Shown here piece by piece: positions 22,021 through 32,803 of a stretch of DNA of 64,000 bases. The DNA is taken from the NCBI GenBank assembly GCA_964059195.1, contig CAXKWD010000003.1, positions 198,920,174-198,984,173 of the forward strand, written 5' to 3'. Each line of letters opens with the position of its first letter. Position 1 is the stretch's first letter. This DNA comes from Ectobius pallidus. Its lineage: Eukaryota > Arthropoda > Insecta > Blattodea > Ectobiidae. Below the pieces are notes generated by a model. It ran no database searches, had not been told where the DNA came from, and saw nothing but the letters and a program-made list of their open reading frames with translations. A program made the translations under genes and the position numbers.

Positions 22021-22194
22021 CATAATCCATAATTCCGAGTCATTCCAAACCACAAAAGAATGCGAAAGACCCTAACCCACTTCCGATTTCGGGTCGTTCC
22101 ATTGGTCACAACCTCACATCACGTAAGTACGTCATCATTCCCACGTAATGATTTAGGGCCCTTCGAAAATTCAAGAAGCATCGTGACTCCGTTC

Positions 22195-22705
22195 CAAACC
22201 CAGCATTGCATAATAGATATTGCCTGTGATATGCAGAAAATAAGTTATTTATTTAATCGACTTCCGAGTTAAACTCCAGGTCGATTCATTGAGCAGGGCT
22301 TACGGAAGAACAAAAGTCTAGTTTGATAAGCATATGTAAAGGAATATGTGGATAGTGTTATTTGTCAAAGCTACCTGTATTACAACTTCCAAAGCCATAT
22401 ATGAACACAGTAAAACAATATGTTACCATGAGAACTGATTTGCTTTTGATAAATTCCTTCTAGTATATATTACCATAAAATAGGCACTAAATTAGGCATA
22501 ACTCCGATACCGGTCAACCGATTTGGTCCAATATCAATAAGCTTCTTCCCATTGACGTTATAAATGCGTGTACCAAGTTTCATGAAAATCCGATAAAGAG
22601 TATTTGAGTTATCGCTCGTACAGACGCACGGAGAGACAGACAGACAGACATTTTCCCGTCCCCCACATGGTTATAAAGTACCATGCTGGCACTTAATAAA
22701 GAAAG
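22195..22705 (-). repeat. Family F, inverted partial copy
   Basis: Reads in reverse from the CTGGCACTTAATAAA end (22685) through CCGTCC, one of the 150-bp units, and TTGGAAGTTGTAATACAGG to about 22195. Only one internal unit is present, against three at 12714-13165. Confidence 0.75.
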
Positions 22706-23275
22706 TTCTGAGAGTGTTTCTTCTCTTTGGGCGACAAATTTCCAGATAACTGAGAGACACGAATGAGTTGTGAGTCAACAAACTACTTTGCCTGTGACGT
22801 CACCCGTGGGGGACTATTTCCAGCGGGCTTGTGGGTGCGTGGCCGGGAGAACGGGGTCGCAAAGAACGGTCCCTTTCATGACTGAGCTACTCTGCTCTTT
22901 TCCTTTTTGTGAATTCGTTAGCAAACACATTTACTTATTAATGTGAAGGATGAGAGTCTCCCTTGGAAGTAAAATAACTATATCATTTCGCTTATGTTTT
23001 CCGGAATTAGAAAGCTAGACACTTGAAAGTTTTTAATTCTTTATGTTTAAAGAGATTTGTGTAAAGTTGGCCAGTAATTGAATTCTGAAAAAAATATGAC
23101 ATTTTAAAAATTATATACTTCTGAAAATGTTATAAAATAACATATTTATTCACTCAATTTTTTAAATATTTGTGACTTTCGACTTTAAATTTTAACTTAG
23201 GAAATTAGCAAAACTGTGTTTATTTGTTTCATTTGGATTGAAGATTTTAATTTTGTAGACTCCACTCAGTATTTA
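22706..23275. other. Unassigned DNA
   Basis: No gene or repeat was recognised. Confidence 0.35.
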
Positions 23276-23289
23276 TTTTAAAACATTTT

Positions 23290-23597
23290 GACCGCCTGTG
23301 TGGTCTCGTGGTTAGCGTCGCGGTAACAGATCCGCATGCTCGGGTTCGATCCCCGGTACCTCCTTGGATTTTTCAGAGCTAGGTAGGTCTGGAACGGGGT
23401 GCACTCCGCCTCGTGATGCAAACTGAGGAGCTACTTGATTGAGAAGTAGCGGAAACCATCATTAACGGCCGTGGGTATCGGCATGATGGACACATGCCCC
23501 CAATCCTGCCATCTGCCTATGGTAGATGAAGTAGCAGTCGGATGGTAGACCTAGTCTTTTCAGGGATGTAGCGCTACGGAGTTTAATTTAGTTTGGT
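23290..23597 (+). mobile_element. tRNA-derived SINE (family 1), 14-bp TSD
   Basis: The tRNA-like head has an internal RNA polymerase III promoter: A box in TGGTCTCGTGGTTAGCG and B box GGTTCGATCCCC. The body has GATGCAAACTGAGGAGC, GGCCGTGGGTATCGGCATG and AGGGATGTAGCGCTACGGAG, then a T-rich tail. It is flanked by TTTTAAAACATTTT at 23276-23289 and 23598-23611. A second copy with its own TSD is at 62659-62981. Confidence 0.92.
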
Positions 23598-23694
23598 TTT
23601 TAAAACATTTTAATTCTTTTTAAAGCAGTGCACATCACAAAATAAATTAACGGAAAAGGTGAGTATGGATAAAAATGTACTTTAACAAGTTCGT

Positions 23695-24150
23695 GTGGAG
23701 TGGCTTTAGCGCCTCACATTGTGCAGAAATTTAATTAACTCACTGTTCATATACGGCTTTGGAATTTGCTATACAGTTAGCCATGACACATCCCTTCGCC
23801 TTTGATTATCAAACTAGTCAAATGTTTATTTCGTTCTTCAAGTTGAATACTGTTATATACAGCAGATATATTACTCTGAAATAGTTAGGCCTACATACAT
23901 TAAGTGGGGATTTTCGCCAGTATATTTTGTGAAATGTTGACATATTTTAAGAATATCTTATATCAGTGTATGCGAATTTGAATTAAGTTAAGTATCAAAC
24001 TTCAGACCTTTGTTCTTCCGTAAGTCCTGCTTAATGAATCGATCTGCAGCTTAACTCGGAAATCGATTAAAAAATAACTTATTCTCTGCATATCATAATT
24101 GCAATTAACTTTTTACCGATTAAACAAAAACATTCTGGCAATTTGTTTCA
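23695..24150 (+). repeat. Family F, 3' portion
   Basis: Parallels 13200-13600: ATATACGGCTTTGGAA, AATGTTTATTTCGTT, GCTTAATGAATCGATCTG and CATTCTGGCAATTTG. The 150-bp tandem units are absent. Confidence 0.75.
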
Positions 24151-24169
24151 TCATTTTACCAAATTTTTA

Positions 24170-24410
24170 CTTTCTTTGTGTAATTATATTCTTATATTTT
24201 ACTATCAAATTAAATAATATCCATGATTTCAGAAAATCTTATAAGCCTATCAGTAATTAATGTTTTTCTCTGTTTAATGTTAAGTTGTTAATTTTAATTT
24301 TTTTATTTCTATTATATTTATCTATTGCAAAATACCTGGTTGAATGGAAGAGAAGGCTCATGGCTATAACTTTGTCATAAAAATAAAACTTTATTATTAT
24401 TATTATATAT
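24170..24410 (+). repeat. LINE 3' UTR fragment with TTA tail
   Basis: Shares TGGAAGAGAAGGCTCATGGC and the following ATAACTTTG block with the LINE 3' ends at 9640 and 15010, and ends in (TTA)n. Confidence 0.55.
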
Positions 24411-24828
24411 CAGGCATTATTCCAAAGTACAACATTATATGGCGCTGAAACTTGGACCATAAGTAGACAACAAGCAAACCTAATTAATGGTATTAGAAAT
24501 GGATTTTTGGAGGCGTTCAGCAAGAATATCCAGGAAAGAAAAAATTCGGAATAATAGAATAAGGGAAATAATGCAAGTTGAAAAGAATATTTTGGAAATT
24601 GTAGAAGAAAGACGCTTGAAATGGTAGGCCTATGGACATGTACTCAGAATGACAGAGGATAGAATATCCAAGAAAATTTTGAATTGGAAAGTAGAAGAAA
24701 AACGAAGAAGAGGGAAGCCCAAAGAGTGCTGGATGGATGGGGTGAAAAGGAGTATGGCGAGAAAAGGATTAAGTGAAGAAGATGCTATGGACAGAGAATT
24801 ATGGAGGCAAAAGATTGTTGTGAGATGA
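24411..24828 (+). pseudogene. LINE reverse transcriptase C-terminal fragment
   Basis: The reading frame contains LYGAETWTISRQQANLINGI, a diverged middle with stops, then VEERRLKW, YGHVLRMTEDRISKKIL and KRRRGKPKECWMDGVKRSM, ending DRELWRQKI and stop. This YGAE.W ... W.GH..R M......K...W......R.RG.P...W.D order is the post-RT tail of common insect LINEs. No RT catalytic motifs remain. Confidence 0.75.
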
Positions 24829-24830
24829 AG

Positions 24831-26265
24831 GAAAAACCATTGTATTGTGGAATATTCCTTAATAAAAAAATAGTTATATTATTTTGGAAAATTAAAAAAA
24901 AAATATTGGGTGCCCCAAAAAAGTCGAAAAATCTATTGAGTGTCACCTATTCCCAACAAATATTTGTTACATTGAATAATTGTTATTTATCACCTCTTTA
25001 AAGTTTTATAGGACTATTGTGATCAGCTTACATAGACTACCGGCACTCATTTGGTAGCCTGTTATATTGTTACATTATGCGTAATGAAAGCAGGGAAATG
25101 GTGTGGTGACCAGGCTTTGAGTGCGAGTGCAGGCCTAAGTGGTGTTTGTGAGGTCAGTTCGCCGCGTTCCGATCTGATCCGATGCTTGCGTAACGCGGAC
25201 ATGGGCACAGGATCCAAATAGAATCGGGCCGCTAGGAATTTGGCAAGGAACATATCTCTTATCTCTACGCCCCAGACACACATTTACAGCATACAATATT
25301 ATGCATCACTATACGTTGCATATAGTCAGGAAAGCAAGTAGATTTACAGGCGTATGATACAATTTCTGCAAATGACTCAGGCCACAGCTTTTAACTTGCT
25401 TGACAAGACAGCACGCTTCATTGCAACGATGAAATGAAATAATGTCACTATGAGTCACAAGCTCTTCATAACCTGGTGGGTTTCACGGGGCCTAAAGAAA
25501 TTGCAAAGCCTGGCGGAAAGAATATGAAACTGGGTATATCAGTGTACTGGTAATTCGTGCAGTTACGTAGTTGAGGAACTTCAGATGTGTTTAGAGTGCA
25601 AGTAAAAGGAAAATGGAGAATTTTACCCTGACGGAAGCCGAGGAGAAACTGAAATGTGGAGAGTTTGAATTATCAATGAACAAAGGTACTAGTCCGGCAT
25701 GGGGAAAATTTTCAGCATCAAAAAGATTAATAACACCAACAACAATAATAAAAATAATAAATGTGTTAAGACGCTAAAACGATTTTTAATACTTTATCCA
25801 CTTTTTATTTATCTACATGATGAATTTCTTCTACCAGCATGTAGAAATGCAAGAAAGTATTACCTACACTTAGCAACTACAGTTCTTTAGCTGATAGGAA
25901 TGTCGCAAGCTTATTCAGGCTTGCATAAGTTGGGTTCAACCTAACCCAGGCAAGTCTAAAGAAACCTGCCTGCTTGCTTGCTAGGCGTTCAAGCGGATAC
26001 GGGCAAGCTAAAATCGAGATTTGTACACCTCTGCTCTGGACACTAGATGACACGCTGAGAACTTCTGTTCTTCAATTTGTTCCGGTCGATCCTCTGCTAT
26101 TAACTTTTGACTTGCTTTCATTTTCTCAGTCCCCGCTTTCTCCTGGTTGGGAGGATGAGAATGTTGTAATTAGTCGGGGTTTATATAGCTTATTCGCTCT
26201 GCCCCCAGTGAGGTTCTTAGGAAAAGTTTTTTTTTCTTTCTTTCTTTTCTTTCTTTTTCCCTGAA
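24831..26265. other. Unassigned DNA
   Basis: No domain or repeat pair was recognised. 25070-25300 is locally GC-rich. 25905-26000 repeats GCTTGC-like hexamers. The short ORFs have no supporting context. Confidence 0.35.
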
Positions 26266-26269
26266 CTGA

Positions 26270-26365
26270 CATCGTATCAGAAATAAGAGTCGGCCGGCTT
26301 TGTGATTTGAACCTGGGACCTCCCAGATGCGAGTTCAAGACGTTATCATTTGAGTCACCTCGTTC
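26270..26365 (-). mobile_element. SINE head fragment (family R-like)
   Basis: On the minus strand the tRNA-like sequence includes GTCTTGAACTCGCATCTGGG and a B-box-like AGGTTCAAATC, as in the head at 21585-21785. Confidence 0.5.
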
Positions 26366-27272
26366 GGTTTACGGAAATAACTTCTATCGGTAGCACGTCT
26401 AAAGATTTGTTAACTTCCAAAGCCCTATGTGAACATTGTAGGTAATACTGTTGTCTACCCTTGCCATGGAAACCGAGCTCTTTTTCGGGAGTTTTTAAGT
26501 TTAGAAATTTAAACAAATAAACTTTTTGGAATTTTCCTGTGGTTTACTGCCTAAAAGCTATATGTGTGCTAAATTTCAAGTTTCTAGCTCATCTGGAAGT
26601 GGACAAACATTAATGTCAGTGAGTGAGTGTGTGTGTGAGTGAGTGAGTGAGTGAGTGAGTCAGTCAGTCAGTCGGTCAGTCAGCCATGTGACTTTATATT
26701 ATAGGGATAACTGGGTCTTTTTCTTCTTCTTTTCGTTACGAAAAACGGCCAAATTTTATGTTATCCTGTTCTTCAAAACCTGTAGAACACATATATAAAC
26801 AATATTTTCTTGTAGGAATAGTCTGAATATAAGTTAAATAAAATCGACACGAAGTTCTCACAAAATTAACCTAAAATGGCGCTATGAAGTGATGTGTATT
26901 AAGCAGCATTGTCTGATCAGCAGTGCGAGGGAGTTATTAGATAACGTAATCGAGAAACAGGGCTGTAAACTTGATGGCGATCAACACTAATATCACTGTT
27001 CCTAACTTAACTGACACCATCTGGATCTACCATATCAGAAACACAAATATCCCTACTTCTAACCTAACTGTCACTTGCATAGATTATGTGAATATAGTTT
27101 GCGCGGGGAAAATGGGCTACATACCACATGGCCAGCAACAGTCCAGCAGTTGTCCAGCAGTTGTCCAGCCTGTACGTAAAGGACCAATGAGACAAAATTT
27201 CGCCAATAGCCATTGAGGGTGTTGGTATGCAAGCTTGGGTCCGCATAACCGCTTGGGACAGCTCGTGAGATA
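26366..27272. other. Repeat fragment with (GTGA)n/(GTCA)n, then unassigned DNA
   Basis: 26395-26700 resembles family F/F2 fragments (CTTCCAAAGCCCTATGTGAACA) and ends in GTGA/GTCA tetranucleotides (26617-26683) followed by CAGCCATGTGACTTTATA. 26700-27272 has nothing I recognise. Confidence 0.45.
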
Positions 27273-27274
27273 TA

Positions 27275-27826
27275 CTAGGGTCATATCGAAAGTTCTGCAC
27301 ACTGTAAGATAGAATGGAAGAAAATAATTTATTTTGCAAAATACTTTTACAGGCCTTCAATATAATCTTCATTCTTGCTTATGACAGCTTCCCAACATCT
27401 TGGAAAATCCTGTATTCCGATAGGACACCTTCATTGTTGAGCTGTCTGATTACTCAGGTCACCTCACTGGAAGCTTCATCAATTGTAACAAAACGTTTTC
27501 AAAGTCTATGGATGGGAAAGACTTCCCCACTCATCATACAGTCCTGATTTAAGCCCACCAGACTTGATTTGTTTCCTAAATTGAAGGAACCACTCCGTGG
27601 AAAACGTTTTATTACAATTTATGAAGCTTCCAGTGAGGTGACCTGAGTAATCAGACAGCTCAACAGTGAAGGTGCCCTATCCGGAATACAGAATTTGCCA
27701 AAACGTTGGGAAGCTGTCATAAGCAAGAATTAAGATTATATTGAAGGCCTGTAAAGGTATTTTGTAAAATAAATTATTTTCTTTAATTTCATCTTACAGT
27801 GTGCAGAACTTTTGAAATGACCATCG
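27275..27826 (+). mobile_element. Palindromic mariner-derived MITE, TA TSD
   Basis: The ends CTAGGGTCATATCGAAAG and CTTTTGAAATGACCATCG are inverse of each other and flanked by TA at 27273-27274 and 27827-27828. The long arms (27275-27480 and about 27600-27826) are inverted copies around a 120-bp centre. The right part on + encodes the tail of a mariner-type transposase: SYSPDLSPPDLICF, then (one base missing) KLKEPLRGKRF and LPKRWEAVIS. The left arm is this same tail inverted, so the element is two 3' ends joined. Confidence 0.9.
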
Positions 27827-27828
27827 TA

Positions 27829-28377
27829 GTAAACTCGATTCGTTCACACCTTTTACGACAGCTACTGACTCCCTTCGTTCGGTGATTAACTGATGATACT
27901 CCTGGCACTGCACTTATTAGTCCAGACTTTGCACCACTCCCAGAACATTTTTCTTTATGCGTCCCTTTTTTATGGTAACTGTATCCAGAAGTAACTACAC
28001 TCCGTGTCCTCAGAAAATATTACTTGGGTTCCAAATTGCATGGCTGAATGTCACCAATAAATCGTTAAAAAAACAAGTACGTCACCTTAACAACGTGTGC
28101 AGTGATTGCCACACGACGATTTATTCGTCCAAAGTTACACATTATGATTTATATAAAACCAAATTGTTTACATTGCCTTCATTGGCTAGGCATATTCTGG
28201 TTAAGTGTTTGGTGACTTTGAATATAAAATTTAACGCCTTCCATCATTCTTGATTTATCTAAACTAAAGAGAATTAATTCTATTTTACTAGTCAAGTGGT
28301 TATTCATTAATATTGTTAATAAATATTGTTTTGTTGCATACTCCATTGCGGTGTTGGGCCATGCTGTCATTATTGAT
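27829..28377. other. Unassigned DNA
   Basis: No feature was recognised. Confidence 0.35.
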
Positions 28378-28870
28378 GCATTAGGGCGTCCCCGTTATCC
28401 TCTGCGGGCTTATCAATACACAGACCAACAGCCATTTTGGTGCCTTAGAATTTATACCTACTCTAGAGTATATTTAGATCGCTGATGCCAAATGTGCCAT
28501 TAGTTTTGCCCTATCAGCTTTAGTTTTGTGAGGTATGGTATTACCATTATGCATATTATCGAATTTTACGTTTGATATCAATAAAAACAGTGCCTACTTT
28601 TAGCTTCTAAATCATGTGAAGAAAAAAGCAACACACTAACATTTACAATAACAATATTACATGGGATATTTCAAAAAATTGATATTATCACATACTGTAC
28701 GGTCGTCAATTTGAGGACCCAAAAAATAATCCAGCTTTTAGTTTTTTCTGTACTTCGTACAGTTTTAGTCCTACGTGTCCAAAGTATGGCTAGACTAAGA
28801 GTTCACGAATAAAATCATACCCCTCGACAAAAGTAGAGCTGGTAGAGAAAAACTGTAACTTACATATTTG

Positions 28871-28917
<47 letters not shown>

Positions 28918-29035
28918 GTTTAATGTCGTAAACATCATGAATGACGCAAGGACAGAGTCTATAAAATTAAAAATTACATATACATATTTGCAGATGCATC
29001 TAAAAATTAATTTGTATTATAAAATGGATTTCTTG

Positions 29036-29259
29036 CTAACCATTGGTGCAAACGTCTTTAAATCTTGAAATAGGCAGACCAGGAGCATATGGGGGTAACC
29101 TATTGAATATCATTACAACCATTGCAGGGAAATTACGTGTTGTTACTGTCAGTCTGGCGGCAGGTTCATCAAGACGATGGTTATGTCTTGTATTATAGTC
29201 ATGGTAGTCAGATCTCAAATTATATTCATTTGCGTCAGACTTAATTTTAACTAGACTTT

Positions 29260-29293
<34 letters not shown>

Positions 29294-30539
29294 TTAACTA
29301 CTGTCAGAATTCTTTCTGATGTAAACAAAGGCTTGCAATGAGCATCGTATGATGAACCTGTCATGATGCGGATGGCTTGCTTTTGCAACTTGAGAACTCT
29401 GTCCACACTGGAGGAGTTGCCCCATACCAGGATACCATAGTTTAATACACTATTAAAGAAAGCATATTACGCATTTCTAAGGAATTCCTTAGGTACTAAA
29501 TGTTTCAAATGTCTCAGCAAGTACAGTACCCTGGCCAAACGTGTGCAAAGAGAGTCAATATGGGCATTCCATTTCAGTTTCGAGTCAATCACAATACCTA
29601 ATAGTTTCACATTAGGTTGGAAGTCGTCACAAGTCGGCTGTTGCAATGTAAACAAAATATGTTAGGTTTTCCCAGCGTTCAGGTTAAGGCCATTGGCTTC
29701 AAACCAACTTGCAACCTCACTAAATGTGTTCTTCATTAAAAGTCTTAGAACATTTAAATCCCGGCAAGTCTTATATAAAGTAGTATCATCTGCAAATAAA
29801 ACCGACTGGCATGAAATATTATAGGAAAGATAGTTAATCATCACTAAAACATAAATGGGCCCAGAACCGATCCCTGGGGCAGACCACTGTCAACTTGAAG
29901 AGTATTTGAATAGATACCATTTATACACACAACTTGATATCGGTCTGATAAGTAAGATTCAAACAAATCCAGTTCTACATTATTTACGCCATAATATCTT
30001 AATTTAGATATAACAGTTTTGTGAGATACACAATCGAAGGCCTTTGATAGGTCGCACAAGGTGGCAGAGGTACTATTATGATCCTCGAATCCGGAGATTA
30101 TAGTGGATACCAATTGTTCAACTGCTGATAGTGTTGACATTTTAGCCCTGAAACCAAACTGTGCGTCTGAGAATAAGGCGTTGCTTTCAAAATAATGTGA
30201 TATCTGGCTCTTCATCAGTTTCTCAATAATTTTCGAAAACACAGGCAAAATAGAAATGGGTCTATAGTTGTTGATTATGGATCTATCACCCTTCTTGAAT
30301 ATCGGAATAACCTTCGCCAGCTTCAGACGAGAGGGAAACATACCATTTTGAAAACAATCATTTATGCAATATGTAAGAGGTAGTACGATACTGTGTATTA
30401 CCTTCTTAATCAAGTCAACATTTGTTCCGTAAATGTCTTTACACTGGGAAGCTTTCAAATCCTTAACAACTTTGATTGTATCATCACTAGAAACATATTT
30501 CCATTTAAACACATTTCCAGATAAGTTAGACTTTTCCAA
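29036..30539 (-). pseudogene. Non-LTR reverse transcriptase, broken
   Basis: RT motifs in order on the minus strand: IPIFKKGDRSIINNYRPISI, FGFRAKMSTLSAVEQL, DLSKAFDCVSH (catalytic D), SGLPQGSVLGP, then VLFADDTTLY (catalytic DD) and WFEANGLNLNAGKT. LLGIVIDSKLKWNAHID and LNYGILVWG follow, with the tail NTRHNHRLDEP ... FKDV. Breaks: a one-base deletion after GSVLGPFMF (about 29845), a TAA after NAGKT (about 29660), a stop near 29466, and an (AT)n run at 29262-29291 within the tail. The motif set is of Jockey/CR1 type; the exact clade is uncertain. Confidence 0.88.
29262..29291. repeat. (TA)15 microsatellite inside the LINE coding region
   Basis: The run lies between the VWG region and the C-terminal tail, where protein-coding sequence is expected, so it arose after or during decay of the copy. 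Confidence 0.9.
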
Positions 30540-30660
30540 ATAAGACTTTGAAGTCCTTTCACAAGCACACTAAGTATAGCCAACATCCGGTAAAACATCT
30601 GAGACACCAAACAAAAAGTTATTTTTTGTTGGGCTGTGTTGTTGTTATTATTATTATTTC

Positions 30661-31105
30661 GTGGTGGACGAAGCCGTGACATTTGGGGGTTTTTCTCGGG
30701 GATCCTCCCGTTTCCCCATCTCATTCCACCAACACTCTCCATTTCATCTTCAAACTCCCCCTCATAATCATCCCGTTTCCTTTCCCGGTTTCCGGTATAC
30801 CCTCGCTCCCAGCACCTGCTGTGGGCCTCTCCCGTCCTCCCCGTGGCTTGTGGTCCTGAAGTTACTGGCTGGTGTGCTGCCAACCTGGGGGCTCTCTAAG
30901 AGGTACCGAGGCAGTGGCACACGTGGCATGGTAGAGGTATCTGTTGGATGTAGGGGAGTTCCGTGGGGGCTCGCGGTGGGGTCTGTTGTCGAGGGACCGT
31001 TGGGCTTGCAAATCATTCCATTCCGGAGGTTGGCACAATGAGCCACAAGGCTGAAGTGCTTAGGGTAGTCCCAACCCGCCTTCCCCCTTCAGGGGCCAAA
31101 ATACA

Positions 31106-31106
<1 letters not shown>
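30661..31106 (+). mobile_element. Long SINE (family 2), 5'-truncated copy
   Basis: Begins at GTGGTGGACGAAGCCGTGAC, that is, without the tRNA-like head present at 63714 and 59519. It runs through the pyrimidine-rich body to TTCAGGGGCCAAAATACAT and a 60-bp (TTA)n. The ORFs of 92-142 codons on either strand here are by-products of its C-rich sequence and should not be taken as genes. Confidence 0.8.

Positions 31107-31166
<60 letters not shown>
31107..31166. repeat. (TTA)20 microsatellite
   Basis: Directly follows the SINE 3' end and may be its tail. Confidence 0.95.
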
Positions 31167-31390
31167 TTCCAGCGCTTCCAAGTTTTAGCTGACTGTTCTA
31201 TGCACCTTATCTCGGCCTCACATGAAGTGCCATCTGGAGGAGCCCATTGTGGAACACGTGTTGTTATGGTTGGTGTATTTCAGTTGTTCTACAGCACCAC
31301 TTGAGTTTTCTAATCTCCTACCACACCATCACAAACACGTGGCGATTTTCAATAATACAAAATAACTAAAGCCATTCAGAGCATGATAAT

Positions 31391-32039
31391 TAGACCTGGG
31401 ATTTTAAGGCAAATGCCTATTTTGTTCCTTATGAAATAACATGATTTTTTTTAATATGTGGACGTTTCATGATAAATCACTTACATTTATAGAATTTTGT
31501 AGTGCCCTAAAATGCCTATTTGGATTTTTAGAGCCTATTTTACTATTTTAGTGCCAAAAATTCCTATTTTGTACATTTAAAATAAAATTCAATTTCTGTA
31601 ATTTTTACAATCTTATAATAAACGTCCCTCAATGAAAAGCAGAACAGCAGAGGTGCATTTTTCACATAAATTTGATTATTCCAAACAATTGTCGCTAAAG
31701 GAATGCTGACTGACGGGGGAGGGGAGGATTAAGGGGGAAGGACTACTGTGTCAAATCACCAGTGAAAGAACATCTGTTTAAGTGAATATAGTTCGTGATG
31801 ACTAATTTTGCAGTTAATTCTGTTAAGAATAGGTATACGACGTTTCTTGCAGTAAAAAAAGAGCATGTTACAGTTTAAGTGTATATTGTAATATTTTAAA
31901 GTCTATTTTCTGTCTATCTACCCATTTTTAAAGCTTATTTTAAGTGCCTATTTTCTTTTTTAAAAGCCTATTTACTTGTTTTAAAAGTCTATTTTAGGTG
32001 CCTAAAACTAATTTTTTAGAGCCTAAAATCTCAGGTCTA
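31391..32039. mobile_element. hAT non-autonomous element, perfect 8-bp TSD
   Basis: The ends TAGACCTGGGATTTTAAG and CTAAAATCTCAGGTCTA are inverse. ATGATAAT flanks exactly at 31383-31390 and 32040-32047. Inside, TGCCTATTTT / AAAAGCCTATTT units recur along both halves. No transposase. It is the same family as 34399-35133, whose ends start TAGACTTCGGA. Confidence 0.93.
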
Positions 32040-32081
32040 ATGATAATATACATGTGTAATTGTGGTTTGGAGATCTGACTA

Positions 32082-32480
32082 CGAGGGTGAGTCAACAATT
32101 ATCCGGACTTTTCATAAAACACTTTATTTACTTCAAAAATACAGTACGATTTTCTCAAGATTTTTCAATACAGTCTCCATTCTTTGTAATGCACTTGGTC
32201 CAACGGTCCACAAGCTTGTGTATTCCTGCCGAAAAGAATGTTTTCGGTTGGTTGCAAAGCTACCGATGCATCGCTTCCTGCACCTCTTTGTCTGAGGAGA
32301 ATCGATGGCCTCGCAAAGCGTCTTTCAGCGGCCCAAACAAATGAAAGTCCGTTGGAGCAAGATCTGGACTGTAAGGTGGATGTTCCAGCACCTCGAAACC
32401 CAATTTATGAATGGTTTCAAAGGTGAGTACAGCTGTGTGAGGGCGGGCGTTATCGTGCAATAGCAACACCGCCTAAGGGC
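32082..32480 (-). pseudogene. Mariner transposase 3' half, with TIR
   Basis: The minus-strand frame includes LLLHDNARPHTA (second catalytic D) and EHPPYSPDLAPTDFHLFGP (third D). There are 34 residues between the two aspartates, the mariner D34D signature. A TAG replaces an expected W after EAMHR, then CNQPKTFFSAGIHKL and CITKNGD follow to the end. Outside the gene, a mariner-like terminus CGAGGGTGAGTC begins at 32082 just after TA. The N-terminal half is missing and replaced by an inverted fragment. Confidence 0.88.
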
Positions 32481-32484
32481 CAAT

Positions 32485-32777
32485 ACTGAAAGATTACTTG
32501 GAGAAAGGGAAAACCATCAACAAAGAATATTACTGTGCATTGTTGACTGACTAGCAATTCGCAGCAAACGACTAGGTCTTTTGTCACGGAAAGTGTTGCT
32601 ATTGCATGATAACGGCTCGACTCACCCTTGAAACCATTCATAAATTGGGTTTCGAGGTGCTGGAACATCCACCTTACAATCCAGATCTTGCCCCATCGGA
32701 CTTTCATTTGTTTGGGCCGCTGAAAGACGCTTTGCGAGGTCATCGATTTTTCTCAGACAAAGAGGTGAATGTCAAAG
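32485..32777 (+). pseudogene. Mariner transposase fragment, opposite orientation
   Basis: On + the frame starts DYLEKGKTINKEYYCALLTD, a central mariner block, then has stops. It continues through a decayed HDNGSTHP and the region around the third aspartate (LAPSDFHLFGPLKDALRGHR), ending at FFSDKEV. It overlaps in content with the minus-strand relic at 32260-32470, so the two form an imperfect palindrome. It is truncated against a family F repeat at about 32772. Confidence 0.85.
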
Positions 32778-32803
32778 TTAACTGTAGGCTACTGCAACTT
32801 TCA

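Larger units (their letters stand above)
28876..30553 (-). mobile_element. Jockey/CR1-like LINE, 5' truncated, (TAA)n-type tail
   Basis: Its ends are set by comparison with the empty site at 36150. On the minus strand the order is truncated RT, C-terminal region, about 115 bp 3' UTR, and a (TTA)n tail (28876-28916). A microsatellite 3' tail instead of poly(A) fits several Jockey- and I-type LINEs. The endonuclease and ORF1 are absent. Confidence 0.85.
28378..30643 (+). repeat. Dispersed repeat A, copy 1, split by a LINE
   Basis: 28378-28877 and 30554-30643 together correspond to the unbroken copies at 35868-36235 (+) and 61985-62546 (-). Shared blocks include CAGACCAACAGCCATTTTGG, CATACTGTACGGTCGT, CTGTACTTCGTACAGTTTT and TCTGAGACACCAAAC. 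The LINE interrupts it inside TATTTGGAATAAGCACAC, as the intact copy at 36150 shows. Confidence 0.85.

Noticed and set aside
30455..31304. ORFs of 92-142 codons around the SINE and (TTA)n, with poly-N or poly-I runs
   Set aside because: They span microsatellite and SINE sequence and fuse unrelated repeats. No conserved domain.
32082..32777. A single intact foldback transposon
   Set aside because: Only the left side shows a terminus with TA. The right fragment is truncated against another repeat, so I treat it as two relics.
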